From assembly GCF_900188125.1 (NCBI RefSeq), contig NZ_FZOW01000010.1, positions 62,001-126,000 of the forward strand: a stretch of DNA of 64,000 nucleotides, written 5' to 3'. Origin of the DNA: Rhodococcoides kyotonense (GTDB taxonomy: Bacteria; Actinomycetota; Actinomycetes; Mycobacteriales; Mycobacteriaceae). Below are positions 28,862 to 37,027 of this stretch, piece after piece. Both the position numbers and the translations under genes were made by a program. Under the pieces are notes generated by a model, which saw only the letters and a list, made by a program, of their open reading frames with translations, had not been told where the DNA came from and did not search any database. Position 1 is the stretch's first letter. Each line of letters starts with the position of its first letter.

Positions 28862-30121
28862 ATGTCACGGGTCGGTAAAGGTCTTGTCCTCGCTTTGATC
28901 TCGTTCATGGTCTGTACCAGCGCTTATGTCGCGCAGGCAGATCCCGGGCCAGGTTCGCCGATCCCGGCCGACGACCCGTTCTACAGTTACGACGGTTCGC
29001 TCGACGTCGCTCCGGGCACTGTGTTGCGGACGCGGCCGATGACGTTCCAGACGCCGACGCACGCCACCCCCATCAAGGGTGACCAGGTTCTGTATCGGAC
29101 CACCGACCAGCAGGGCGACGCCGTCGTGACCGTTGCGACGGTGCTCCGACCACTGATTCCGGGGCCGACAAAGATCGTCTCGTACCACATGGCCTACGAC
29201 GCCCTCGGTTCCCAGTGCGACCCGTCGTACACGCTCAGCGGTGGTGCGACGAGCCCGATCGCGAGTGCCGAACAGACCGTCATCGCCGGCTATCTCGCGG
29301 CCGGATATACCGTCGTCGCACCGGATTACGAGGGTGAAGAGCTGGAGTGGACGGTTGGGCGGCAGTCGGGGTACGCCGCTTTGGACGGCGTGCGGGCGGC
29401 TCAACAGTTTCTGCAGATTCCGACGTCCACGCCCGTCGGGCTGATCGGCTACTCGGGTGGATCCGTGCCGACGCAGTGGGGTGCCGAGGTCGCGCCGCGC
29501 TACGCACCGGAGTTGAACATCGTCGGCGTCGCGGCGGGCGGCGTTCCCGTCGACTTCGCGCACAATCTTCCGTACGTCAGCGGTAGCCCCAAGTGGGCAG
29601 GGGTGATACCGGCATTGGTCGTCGCGTACCAGCGTGCCTACCGACTGGACACGTCCCTGTTTCTGTCGGAGTACGGCGCTCAGGTCGTCGACCAAGTGGA
29701 TCAAGAATGCATCGCTCAGTTCGCCGACGACTACCCGGATCTCACCGACGCCGACATGGTGAAACCTCCGTACACGTCGCTGCTCGACGTCCCGGTGGTG
29801 GTCGAGATCGTCAACGACAACATCATGGGCATTTCCGGAACGCCGAGTGCTCCGTTGTTTCTGGCGGTCGGGCACTCCGATCCCATCGGCGACACCGTCA
29901 TGATCACCGCCGACGTCGAGGCGTTGGCGCACGAATACTGCAGCCGCGGTGCCGATGTCCAGTACGCGCAGTACGACGGCCTCAATCACGAACAAGCGTT
30001 CCCGCCCTTCGAAGCTCAGGGCTTTCAGTTCCTGAGTGACCGCTTCGCGAACCTGCCGACGCACAGCAATTGCGCTGTCATCGGGCCAGGCAACAGTCTC
30101 GCGCCGACGCCGGTGCCGTGA
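28862..30121 (+). CDS. Secreted lipase (LIP family, alpha/beta hydrolase)
   Basis: Exported lipase/esterase of 419 residues with a signal peptide about 1-26. The LIP-family hallmark YLAAGYTVVAPDYEGE is followed by the nucleophile GYSGGS; the Asp is in HSDPIGD and the His in GLNHEQAF. Fungal LIP and actinobacterial members hydrolyse triglycerides and steryl esters; the substrate here is unknown. The -10-like TTTAAT (28849-28854) lies 7 nt before the ATG, suggesting a leaderless mRNA. Its stop abuts the convergent SDR stop with no gap. Confidence 0.87.
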   Translation: MSRVGKGLVLALISFMVCTSAYVAQADPGPGSPIPADDPFYSYDGSLDVAPGTVLRTRPMTFQTPTHATPIKGDQVLYRTTDQQGDAVVTVATVLRPLIPGPTKIVSYHMAYDALGSQCDPSYTLSGGATSPIASAEQTVIAGYLAAGYTVVAPDYEGEELEWTVGRQSGYAALDGVRAAQQFLQIPTSTPVGLIGYSGGSVPTQWGAEVAPRYAPELNIVGVAAGGVPVDFAHNLPYVSGSPKWAGVIPALVVAYQRAYRLDTSLFLSEYGAQVVDQVDQECIAQFADDYPDLTDADMVKPPYTSLLDVPVVVEIVNDNIMGISGTPSAPLFLAVGHSDPIGDTVMITADVEALAHEYCSRGADVQYAQYDGLNHEQAFPPFEAQGFQFLSDRFANLPTHSNCAVIGPGNSLAPTPVP

Positions 30122-30907
30122 TCACAGCAACGTCGTCAAGATGCCCCCGTCGACGCGCACCGCCGACCCGTTCGTCGCCGACGCCGCGGGGCTCGCGAGG
30201 AACGTGACCATGTTCGCGATTTCGCTCGGCTCGATGAATCTCTCCAGCAAGGACGTGGGATTCGCGCCGATGATCGCTGCCTTCATATCGCCCGTCGAGA
30301 TCGATTGTGCGTCGGCGATGGACTCGACGGTCTGCGCGACGCCATCCGAGTAGGTCGGTCCGCCGAGGATCGAATTGACGTTCACCCCAGTACCTTTCGT
30401 AAGCTTGGCGAGTCCGTTGGCCAGAGCCAGCATCGCGGCCTTCGTCGTGCCGTAGTGGATCATGTCCCCAGGGACGTTCACTCCCGATTCGCTGCTGACG
30501 AAAACGATTCGCCCCCAATCCTTGTGCAGCATCGAAGGCATGATTCGACGGGCCAGCCGGACCCCGCTCATGACATTGACTTCGAAGTATCGCAGCCACT
30601 CGTCGTCGGAAATCTGTTCGAACTCCGCCAGGTCGAACAGCCCGACATTGTTGACGAGGATGTCGACGTCGGCAAGCGTGTCGCACAACCGAGAGACCTG
30701 GTCGACGTCGGAGAAATCAGCCGCGATCCCGTCGACCGTTGCGCCCTCGCCGCGCAACGACGCCACGGCCTTGTCGAGCTTCACAGGGTCCCGACCGTTG
30801 ATGGTGACGGCGACGCCTTCTGCAGCCAAGCTTCGGGCAATGGCATAGCCGATGCCCTGGGTGGAACCGCTGACGAAGGCGGTCTTGCCGGTAAGTTTCA
30901 GATCCAT
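30122..30907 (-). CDS. SDR-family oxidoreductase
   Basis: Classical short-chain dehydrogenase of 261 residues. NAD(P) motif SGSTQGIGYAIA at about 13-24 (TGxxxGxG with the first position Ser), NNVG at about 87-90, and the active-site Ser in VSSESG with Tyr-x3-Lys as YGTTK. The C-terminus ends GSAVRVDGG, a family hallmark. The product cannot be specified. It diverges from the SARP-type regulator (58-bp gap), which may control it. Confidence 0.88.
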   Translation of the reverse strand: MDLKLTGKTAFVSGSTQGIGYAIARSLAAEGVAVTINGRDPVKLDKAVASLRGEGATVDGIAADFSDVDQVSRLCDTLADVDILVNNVGLFDLAEFEQISDDEWLRYFEVNVMSGVRLARRIMPSMLHKDWGRIVFVSSESGVNVPGDMIHYGTTKAAMLALANGLAKLTKGTGVNVNSILGGPTYSDGVAQTVESIADAQSISTGDMKAAIIGANPTSLLERFIEPSEIANMVTFLASPAASATNGSAVRVDGGILTTLL

Positions 30908-30928
30908 TCCATGATCGTCGGCCGCACC

Positions 30929-30958
30929 GATCAGCGCTCGATCAGCGCGAACTAGACT
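30929..30958 (+). promoter_or_regulatory. SARP-type direct repeats with -10 element
   Basis: GATCAGCGC occurs at 30929-30937 and again at 30940-30948, 11 bp apart, the spacing of SARP recognition repeats. A TAGACT -10 (30953-30958) follows and the GTG of the regulator is 7 nt beyond, so the mRNA would be leaderless. Autoregulation is inferred. Confidence 0.5.
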
Positions 30959-30965
30959 TCGGCCG

Positions 30966-32729
30966 GTGAGCGAGTTACGAGTCCGCGTTCTCGGCCAGGT
31001 GGAAGCGGAGATCGACGGGGTGGCGTTGCCACTGACGAAGCCGCGTCATCGCGAACTTCTCTGCTTGCTGGTGCTCGGCCGCGGCCGGACTGTCTCGACC
31101 GCGAGTCTGGTCGACGACCTGTGGGATGACGCTCCCGCCGGCGCCGTCGGATCGGTCCGGACGTTCATCGGTGAGCTCCGCAAGATCCTGGAGCCGACGC
31201 GTCCACCGCGGAGTCCGTCGAACGTGATCGTGACGCGAGGTGCAGGCTACGCGCTCGAGCAGTGCAGTGTGGACCTGTGGCGCGTCGAGACGGGGCTCGA
31301 GACCGGGTTGGATGTTTGGCGCGGAACAGCTTTCGAAGAATTCACGACGCGGCCCTGGGCGGCTGGAGAGCGCGCGAGAATTGCGGACCTGCGGGCGGGA
31401 ATGATCGAAGAGCATGCGGAAGCGATGCTCGCACAGGGTCGTTCGGGGGACGTGATCCTGTTGCTGGACGCATTCGTCGACGAGCACCCGTGGCGGGACG
31501 AGGGGTGGCGGCTTTATGCGTTGGCGTTGTATCGCGTTGGGCGACAGGCGGATGCGCTCGCGGTCTTGCGCCGTGCTCGCGTGATGTTCACCGAAGGTCT
31601 CGGCCTCGATCCGAGTGATCGATTGGGCGACCTCGAGCAGCGGATTCTGACGCGGGACCCCGGGCTCGACAACGATTCGATACTGATGCAGACCGCAGCT
31701 CAGGTGGGTTCCCGTTCGCAACTCGAAAGTGCCACTGCCCTGGTACCTTTGCTGGCGCTGTCGGGTTCGGTCGGTGCAGCCACAACGCAACGACGTGCAA
31801 CCATCGCCGCCGCGGAACAGTTGGGTGATCCTGAGCTGACCGCACGGGTGATCGTCGGCTACGACGTGCCCGGCAGCTGGACGCGGTCGGATGATCCCCA
31901 GCTGTCGGCGGCGATCGTCGATGCGGCAGACCGTACGCTGAAAGTGCTTCCTGCTGACGCGTCGAAACGTGTTCGTGCGCGGCTTCTTTCCGTCATCGCG
32001 ATGGAATCGCGCGGCGTCGGGAGCCGTATGGCCGAGGCTGTCGAAGCGGAAAGCATTGCCCGACGCCTCGGCGACCCGGCACTCTTGTGTTCAGCCCTGA
32101 GCGCGCGGTACCTACAGACTTTCGCGACGACTGGATTGGCACCTGACCGTCTCGACATCGCTGAGGAAATAGTGTCGTTGGCAGCCGAATCGGAACTGTC
32201 GACGTTCGAAATCGCTGGCCGGATCTATCGGATGCAGTCGCTGTGTGCGCTCGACGCCATCGAAGCGGCCTCGGTGGAAGCCCGGAAGATCGACGATCTT
32301 GCCCGACGCTTCGGCCGTCCTCTCGCGTCCGTGTTCAGCGCGTGGTTTCGGTACACGTTCGAGGACGGACCCGAGCCTCCGGATGGCGCCGAGATGGCTG
32401 GTTTCCGACACGGTTTGAGGCCGCTGGCGGATCTGACGGCCGCTGTCCGGAGCGGAAAGCCGGTGCCGGACGGCGATGTCGGTCCCTACGAACCGTGGGC
32501 GCGCCCGGGTGCGCTTGACGACATTCCGGATCCTCCGCGTGACCTGATGTCCGAGGTGTGCTGGTACCTCGTCGGGCTCGCGGGTCTTGCTGCGGGACAT
32601 GAGAATTCGATGCGTCGGGCGTACGACGCCTTGTTGCCTGCGGCCGGTGAACGGGCGGCAGGCAGTGGCTGCATCGATCTCGGTCCGATCGCGCCGCTGT
32701 TGGAGCAGTTGGCGGCTTCGGCGCGCTGA
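30966..32729 (+). CDS. AfsR/SARP-family transcriptional regulator
   Basis: Activator-type regulator of 587 residues. An OmpR-like winged DNA-binding domain (about 1-95; LGQVEAEIDGVALPLTKPRHRELL) is followed by a bacterial transcriptional activation domain (BTAD, about 100-245), then an alpha-helical, TPR-like C-terminal region without a visible P-loop NTPase. SARPs often control secondary metabolism; here it diverges from an SDR gene. GTG start at 30966. Confidence 0.85.
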   Translation: MSELRVRVLGQVEAEIDGVALPLTKPRHRELLCLLVLGRGRTVSTASLVDDLWDDAPAGAVGSVRTFIGELRKILEPTRPPRSPSNVIVTRGAGYALEQCSVDLWRVETGLETGLDVWRGTAFEEFTTRPWAAGERARIADLRAGMIEEHAEAMLAQGRSGDVILLLDAFVDEHPWRDEGWRLYALALYRVGRQADALAVLRRARVMFTEGLGLDPSDRLGDLEQRILTRDPGLDNDSILMQTAAQVGSRSQLESATALVPLLALSGSVGAATTQRRATIAAAEQLGDPELTARVIVGYDVPGSWTRSDDPQLSAAIVDAADRTLKVLPADASKRVRARLLSVIAMESRGVGSRMAEAVEAESIARRLGDPALLCSALSARYLQTFATTGLAPDRLDIAEEIVSLAAESELSTFEIAGRIYRMQSLCALDAIEAASVEARKIDDLARRFGRPLASVFSAWFRYTFEDGPEPPDGAEMAGFRHGLRPLADLTAAVRSGKPVPDGDVGPYEPWARPGALDDIPDPPRDLMSEVCWYLVGLAGLAAGHENSMRRAYDALLPAAGERAAGSGCIDLGPIAPLLEQLAASAR

Positions 32730-32776
32730 GCGTGAAATAGATCGTGGTCTCGACTGTGCGAGAGGATAGTGGCGTT

Positions 32777-33007
32777 ATGCCGACTCTGCAGATCGATGAC
32801 TTGCCCGAGGACGTATACACAACGTTGCTGCGACGTACCGACGAAGTGCATCAGTCGCTGGAAACCTATGTCAGGAACATACTCGTCGACGCGGCCCGAC
32901 GGCCGACCGCCAATGAGGTCTTCAACCGCGCAGCTTCCCGCACTGGTGGTTCGGTGTCGCCAGAGGACGCTGCGGATTCCGTGCGGCATGATCGCGGTCC
33001 CCTCTGA
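32777..33007 (+). CDS. FitA-like ribbon-helix-helix antitoxin, orphan
   Basis: 76-residue protein starting MPTLQIDDLPEDVYTTLLRR, the N-terminal strand and helix of the FitA/VapB ribbon-helix-helix family that normally precedes a PIN-domain VapC toxin. No toxin gene follows: the next gene is convergent and starts 2 bp after this stop. GATAGT (32765-32770), 6 nt before the ATG, gives a likely leaderless mRNA. It may be a solitary antitoxin or a leftover of a lost pair. Confidence 0.75.
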   Translation: MPTLQIDDLPEDVYTTLLRRTDEVHQSLETYVRNILVDAARRPTANEVFNRAASRTGGSVSPEDAADSVRHDRGPL

Positions 33008-33009
33008 TG

Positions 33010-33681
33010 TCAGAAGAAACGATTGACCAACGGCCCGACCAGGCCGAAGGCCGAGGCGTCGGGAACCAGGTATTTCGTGACGGCCCCGCTTACGAACGCG
33101 TGCCATGCCGGTCCGCCGTCGGACTCGATTCCGGACACCACGAAGGCGTTGCCGACGAAGACACCAGGGAAGTGACGGCTTGCCAGCTCCTCGTTGTGAG
33201 CGGCGACGGCCAGTAGTTCTTCGGCGCGGCTGCGGTCGATGACGTCACCCATGCGGGCCAGCAGGTTGTCCTGAGGGCGGCGTTCGAGCGGATTGCTGTC
33301 CACGAGGACCAGGCTGTCGACCTTCACCCCGCGTCCTTGCAGTTCGATGGCCACTGCATGCGCGAGCAGTCCCCCGAACGAGGCGCCGAGCAGGTGCACA
33401 GGGCCATCGGTGTGGACCCCGAGGATGTCGTCGGCATAGCGGGCCGCGAGCGCGGTCAACGAATCCAACCGCTCCCCGATCGCCTGGACTCCGAAGACGG
33501 GGCGATCCTCGTCGATGTGCTCGACGAGTTCGGCGTAGCAGCTGGTCAGACCTTCGATCGGGTGGATGCAGAAAACGGGTGCCTGGGTTCCTGTGGTGCG
33601 AATGGGCACGATGGCGGGGGTGGCGTAGGCGGTGACGGTCTCGTTGTAGGCCAGCTGGGTGTAATCGTTGACAACGGTCAT
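33010..33681 (-). CDS. Stand-alone thioesterase resembling an NRPS TE domain
   Basis: Alpha/beta hydrolase of 223 residues. It shares VPIRTTGTQAPVFCIHPIEG with the TE domain of the NRPS at the end of this window (there [20 protein letters not shown]), and the nucleophile motif is GASFGG. Compared with that TE domain it lacks part of the lid and middle region. The start ATG 33681 has a good Shine-Dalgarno (GGAGG). A type II editing role or a free hydrolase role are both possible; no NRPS gene is adjacent. Confidence 0.75.
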   Translation of the reverse strand: MTVVNDYTQLAYNETVTAYATPAIVPIRTTGTQAPVFCIHPIEGLTSCYAELVEHIDEDRPVFGVQAIGERLDSLTALAARYADDILGVHTDGPVHLLGASFGGLLAHAVAIELQGRGVKVDSLVLVDSNPLERRPQDNLLARMGDVIDRSRAEELLAVAAHNEELASRHFPGVFVGNAFVVSGIESDGGPAWHAFVSGAVTKYLVPDASAFGLVGPLVNRFF

Positions 33682-33790
33682 GCTGAGCCTCCGAGGGGGT
33701 CGAGTCGTCGTTCTGCACTGACGAATATGTCGGGTGGGAAGCCCGATGTGTTACCCAGCTCTCATTGCGGTCTGGTCACGGCCGCCCCAC

Positions 33791-33850
33791 GAGATCGAAG
33801 TTATGTCCTCAGATGGTGCGAATCGCGTGCACAACCTCGATCTGGACGGC
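33791..33850. repeat. Dispersed intergenic palindromic element, copy A
   Basis: AGATCGAAGTTATGTC at the left and GTGCACAACCTCGATCT at the right are imperfect inverted repeats around about 25 bp. Related copies are B (34660-34723), C (35455-35518) and D (40421-40484, inverted). Confidence 0.7.
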
Positions 33851-33879
33851 GAATCTACGATCACCCAGTAATCGATACC
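33848..33879 (+). repeat. Degenerate copy of the SGNH gene start region
   Basis: GGCGAATCTACGATCA (33848-33863) recurs exactly at 34771-34786 just before the SGNH hydrolase gene, and the following ~16 bp are close in both. The GTG start codon there (34791-34793) is GTA here (33868-33870). It looks like a duplicated and decayed promoter/start. Confidence 0.6.
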
Positions 33880-33906
33880 CTGCGCAGGCAGGTCTACGCG
33901 TCGCCG

Positions 33907-34260
33907 TCAGTCCGCTGCCAGCTCATCGGCCAGGGACAGGAGTCGAACGTTGAGAGGGTCGAGCCGATTGCTGATCACGTCCCACATGATGATCGGATCG
34001 ATGTCGCTGTACGCATGAGAGATTATGTTGCGCAATGCAATCAGCTTGTGCCAGCTGTCGTCCTGATGTTCGGAGTAGTACTCGGGAAAGTTGTCTCGCA
34101 CTTTCGAGAGATACTCGCCGGCTACCTGAACACGCATCAGCGTCGCGTCCCATAGCAAGTGGTTAGTCTCGAGCTCGACGGCGGATGACGGACGGGCGGA
34201 TCGAATCTTCGTCAGGGCCTCGATTGCCGCAGCCAAGTAGGGTGCGGGTGTCTTCGGCAT
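33907..34260 (-). CDS. hepT: HepT-like HEPN toxin (RNase family)
   Basis: 117-residue HEPN-domain protein. The catalytic R-x4-H motif is intact as RNIISH, followed by AYSDID, the classic HepT form. HepT toxins are RNases or tRNA-targeting and are silenced by their partner MntA through AMPylation of the HEPN protein. It is the second gene of the pair (42-bp gap from mntA). Start ATG 34260. Confidence 0.85.
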   Translation of the reverse strand: MPKTPAPYLAAAIEALTKIRSARPSSAVELETNHLLWDATLMRVQVAGEYLSKVRDNFPEYYSEHQDDSWHKLIALRNIISHAYSDIDPIIMWDVISNRLDPLNVRLLSLADELAAD

Positions 34261-34302
34261 GGCCTGGTCCTAACGTCGTCATGCGAGTGTGTGGGTTCTC
34301 GG

Positions 34303-34599
34303 CTAGACGATCCGCACGAGGTCGGGCTCGACGTATTGGGCGAAGTGCTTGTTGAGTCTTGTGACTACGTCAGCTCCCCCGCTGAGAATCGAGTTCAACT
34401 CTTCCTGCAATGCAAGAAACTCCCACGGATCAGCTTCGGGACTGAATTCGACCAGCAGATCGAGGTCGCTGCCCGGCCCAGCCGACCCGCGTGCGTAGCT
34501 TCCGAAAACAGACGCCTCGGCAACGCTGTGCCGTTCGAGGATCTCGCGGAGTCGAGCGAGCTCAACGGGTAGGTTCAGTTCATTGGCTGACAGTGCCAT
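34303..34599 (-). CDS. mntA: MntA-like nucleotidyltransferase antitoxin
   Basis: 98-residue minimal nucleotidyltransferase. The motif GSYARGSAGPGSDLDLLVEF supplies the GS-x10-DxD active site. In characterised pairs MntA AMPylates HepT on Tyr near the R-x4-H motif; the Tyr following the HEPN His here fits. A near-consensus TAGAAT -10 (34606-34611) lies 6 nt before the ATG, so the mRNA is probably leaderless. Gene order antitoxin then toxin is typical. Confidence 0.85.
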   Translation of the reverse strand: MALSANELNLPVELARLREILERHSVAEASVFGSYARGSAGPGSDLDLLVEFSPEADPWEFLALQEELNSILSGGADVVTRLNKHFAQYVEPDLVRIV

Positions 34600-34659
34600 A
34601 GCGCGATTCTAGCGAAGCAGTAAGGCGCGGGGTTGGACGCGATCGCACCATTTTTGACC

Positions 34660-34723
34660 TCGAGAATGAAGTTGCATCGCGATTCCGGCCGAAATGCGTG
34701 CACAACCTCGATCTCGGCGGTAC
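34660..34723. repeat. Dispersed intergenic palindromic element, copy B
   Basis: Begins CGAGAATGAAGTTGCATC and ends GTGCACAACCTCGATCTCGG. It lies in the divergent gap between mntA and the SGNH gene. Confidence 0.7.
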
Positions 34724-34790
34724 TCACCCGTCCGGATGAATACCACCAAATCCTCCGTGTCGATGGCGGGGGCGAATCTACGATCAGCCG

Positions 34791-35456
34791 GTGATCGATA
34801 TCGTCCCGCGAAGGCGAGTGCTGCGACTGGTCGTCGTTGTCGCGGTTGCTGTTGCGTCGATTCTGTTCGGGCAAACCACCGTCGCCGCCCCTGCGCCCCT
34901 GAGGGTCTCGATCGTCGGCGACTCGTTCAGCGCGGGTGTCGGGGCAGGCGCGAACCTCGGCTTTGCGCAGGTCCTGGCTGCGCGGGGATGCTGGGTCCCG
35001 AACCTCGTCGCGGTTTCGGGCAGCGGGTATGCCGCCAGCTCCGACCCGTTCGTCAGCCTGCCCCGAGTGGCGAAAGCCGCGTCGACGATCCCCGACGTCA
35101 TCATCATCCAGGGCAGCGGAAACGATCGCGGCGACGGCCGATTGTTCGCCGCCGCGACCGGCCTGTATCTCACGTTCCGAGCGATCGCGCCGCAAGCGAG
35201 GATCGTCGTCGTCGGACCGACAGGCGCTCCGAATGCCAAGCACGACAACATAAACGGTGTACGACGCACCCTCCGCGACGCGGCTGCCCTTACCGGTGTC
35301 ACGTTCCTCGACCCACAGGCCGAGGGGTGGCTGAACGCCGCAACCGACTACGCACCCGACGGCATTCATCCGAACAACCGTGGTCACGCGCGGATGGCGA
35401 ACCGCATGTTCGACGACCTGTCACGCCTGGGAATCCCGCGGATCAACAGCTGCTGA
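34791..35456 (+). CDS. Secreted SGNH/GDSL hydrolase
   Basis: Exported esterase-type hydrolase of 221 residues. Signal peptide about 1-32 (VVVVAVAVASILFG core, Ala-Ala). SGNH blocks: the nucleophile Ser in VGDSFSAG, GSGND (block III), and the catalytic Asp-His in DGIHPNNRGH. A TACGAT -10 (34779-34784) lies 6 nt before the GTG start, so the mRNA may be leaderless. The substrate is unknown. Confidence 0.88.
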   Translation: MIDIVPRRRVLRLVVVVAVAVASILFGQTTVAAPAPLRVSIVGDSFSAGVGAGANLGFAQVLAARGCWVPNLVAVSGSGYAASSDPFVSLPRVAKAASTIPDVIIIQGSGNDRGDGRLFAAATGLYLTFRAIAPQARIVVVGPTGAPNAKHDNINGVRRTLRDAAALTGVTFLDPQAEGWLNAATDYAPDGIHPNNRGHARMANRMFDDLSRLGIPRINSC

Positions 35457-35518
35457 AATCGAAGTTATGCCGTGAAATCGCGCACAATCCGTACACAACC
35501 TCGATCTCGGCGGAATGG
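35455..35518. repeat. Dispersed intergenic palindromic element, copy C
   Basis: Begins GAAATCGAAGTTATG and ends ACAACCTCGATCTCGGCGG. It fills the convergent gap between the SGNH and AzlD genes. Confidence 0.75.
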
Positions 35519-35839
35519 CTAAAGGACCCAGTTCTGCAGCACGACGCAGACGACGGTCCCGCCAACGATGCTCAACGCCGCGTTACGACGCCATAGGTGT
35601 ACGACGACTGTCACGAGAACACCGGCGATCTGCGGCACCCCGTGGTTTTCCGTCGACACATCGATCGACGACAGCGCATACAGCGCCAGGATGACGACGG
35701 CGCCGAGAGTCATCCACTTCCCGATCGAGTCGAGCAGTGCGGATTCGCGGAGTCGAGATCGGACGGCGAACGGTATCGCTCGCAGCGCAAAGGTGATCGC
35801 CACCGCAACGCCGAGCGCTCCGGCGATGTACGTCGTCAT
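35519..35839 (-). CDS. azlD: AzlD branched-chain amino acid exporter subunit
   Basis: Small membrane subunit (106 residues, about four helices) of the AzlCD exporter; MTTYIAGALGVAVAITFALR begins the first helix. ATG 35839 overlaps the azlC stop by 4 nt. A longer open frame upstream is azlC read in another frame. Confidence 0.88.
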   Translation of the reverse strand: MTTYIAGALGVAVAITFALRAIPFAVRSRLRESALLDSIGKWMTLGAVVILALYALSSIDVSTENHGVPQIAGVLVTVVVHLWRRNAALSIVGGTVVCVVLQNWVL

Positions 35840-36504
35840 GACCGGAAGTGCCGAACGATCAGGACCGCGGTGAACACGCCCATCGAGACGGCCAGCATGG
35901 ATCCCGGCGCCACCAGCAAACCGACGGCTCCCGACGCCCCGGCCAGCACGAGCGTCACCTTGTTCGGGTCCGCGCGGTACGCGTCGAGAGCGAGCACGAC
36001 GAACAGGGCGGTGAGAACGAAGTCCAAGCCCTGCACATCGCCGAGCACCGAATGTCCGACCAGCGCACCGACGAAGGAACCCACGACCCACGACGCGTGC
36101 AGACCGAACTGCGTCCACAGGATCTGGCCGCTGCGCATACGGCTGGACGCAAGAGCGAAGGCCTCGTCGCAGAGGGCAAAGATGCTGTAGCCCTTGGCGA
36201 ATCGGCCGTCGACGCGGTGAAGCGGGAAGGACAGTCCGTAGAAGAGGTGGCGCGAATTGACCAGCAGGGTCGTCACGGCGATCGCTGCTATCGGTGCGGC
36301 GGCTGCCAACATTCCGATGATGATGAACTCCACCGATCCGGCGAACAGGACGCCGGAGATGATGGGCGCGAGCCACCACGGAAAGCCGTGCGACGTCACC
36401 AGCACGCCGAATCCTATTCCGAGCGTGAACAACCCCACCCAGACGACACCGGCGGACCGGGATGCGTCGACGAACGACGTCCTCACCTCTTGTTGCACGA
36501 CCAT
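35836..36504 (-). CDS. azlC: AzlC branched-chain amino acid exporter subunit
   Basis: 222-residue polytopic subunit; the pore-lining signature GVLFAGSVEFIIIGML and LVNSRHLFYGLSFP are AzlC hallmarks. With AzlD it exports branched-chain amino acids or analogues. It diverges from an Lrp/AsnC regulator, the usual control arrangement (AzlB is an Lrp homologue in Bacillus). A TATCAT -10 on the minus strand lies 6 nt before the ATG and overlaps the operator at 36508-36542. Confidence 0.9.
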   Translation of the reverse strand: MVVQQEVRTSFVDASRSAGVVWVGLFTLGIGFGVLVTSHGFPWWLAPIISGVLFAGSVEFIIIGMLAAAAPIAAIAVTTLLVNSRHLFYGLSFPLHRVDGRFAKGYSIFALCDEAFALASSRMRSGQILWTQFGLHASWVVGSFVGALVGHSVLGDVQGLDFVLTALFVVLALDAYRADPNKVTLVLAGASGAVGLLVAPGSMLAVSMGVFTAVLIVRHFRS

Positions 36505-36507
36505 GAC

Positions 36508-36542
36508 GCAATGATAGAAAAATCAAGCTGTGAAATTATTGC
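36508..36542. promoter_or_regulatory. Lrp-type inverted repeat operator
   Basis: GCAATGAT (36508-36515) and ATTATTGC (36535-36542) form an imperfect inverted repeat in an AT-rich stretch, covering the azlC -10. It is in the azlC/Lrp divergent gap and is a plausible operator for the adjacent regulator. Confidence 0.5.
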
Positions 36543-36583
36543 CCGATCTTGCTGAGTTGGCACCCGAACGGCAATATGAATGC

Positions 36584-37027
36584 ATGGATTCGGTAGATGA
36601 GCACATATTGTTGCTCCTCCAAGAAAACGGTCGTCTGTCCAACCAGGATCTGGCCGCACGCGTCGGACTCACGCCTGCCCCGTGCCTGCGTCGGGTGCGC
36701 AAGCTCGAGGAAGACGGCGTGATCCGGGGGTACTCGGCGATCGTCGACAGAACACGCATGGGCAAGGGATTCGAGGTCACCATTCATGCCGACCTGATCT
36801 CCAAGAATCTGAAGACGACCCAGGCGTTCGAAGATCGGATCGCGGCGATGCCCGAGGTGGCCGAACTCCGCCGGATGTTCGGCATTCCCGATTACTTCAT
36901 CCGTGTCCGCGTCGCAGACCTCGCTGCCTACGAGCAATGGTTGACGACGCAGCTCATGGGCGATCCGGCGATCTCACGAGTGGACTCCCGCATCACGATG
37001 AAGATCATCAAGACCGACGCTCCCTAG
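36584..37027 (+). CDS. Lrp/AsnC-family regulator
   Basis: 147 residues: an N-terminal HTH (DEHILLLLQENGRLSNQDLA) and a C-terminal RAM/AsnC ligand domain with the dimerisation/effector motif. ATG 36584 (MDSVDEHIL) is chosen over GTG 36530, because the latter lies inside the operator. Feedback control of azlCD by branched-chain amino acids is the likely role. The stop overlaps the convergent MFS stop in a shared CTAG. Confidence 0.85.
   Translation: MDSVDEHILLLLQENGRLSNQDLAARVGLTPAPCLRRVRKLEEDGVIRGYSAIVDRTRMGKGFEVTIHADLISKNLKTTQAFEDRIAAMPEVAELRRMFGIPDYFIRVRVADLAAYEQWLTTQLMGDPAISRVDSRITMKIIKTDAP

Noticed and set aside
33007..33216. Possible toxin gene after the FitA-like antitoxin
   Set aside because: The plus-strand frame there is antisense to the thioesterase and shows no PIN-domain acidic residues.
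35839..36526. Long N-terminal extension of AzlD
   Set aside because: The extension is azlC read in another frame; ATG 35839 overlaps the azlC stop as expected.
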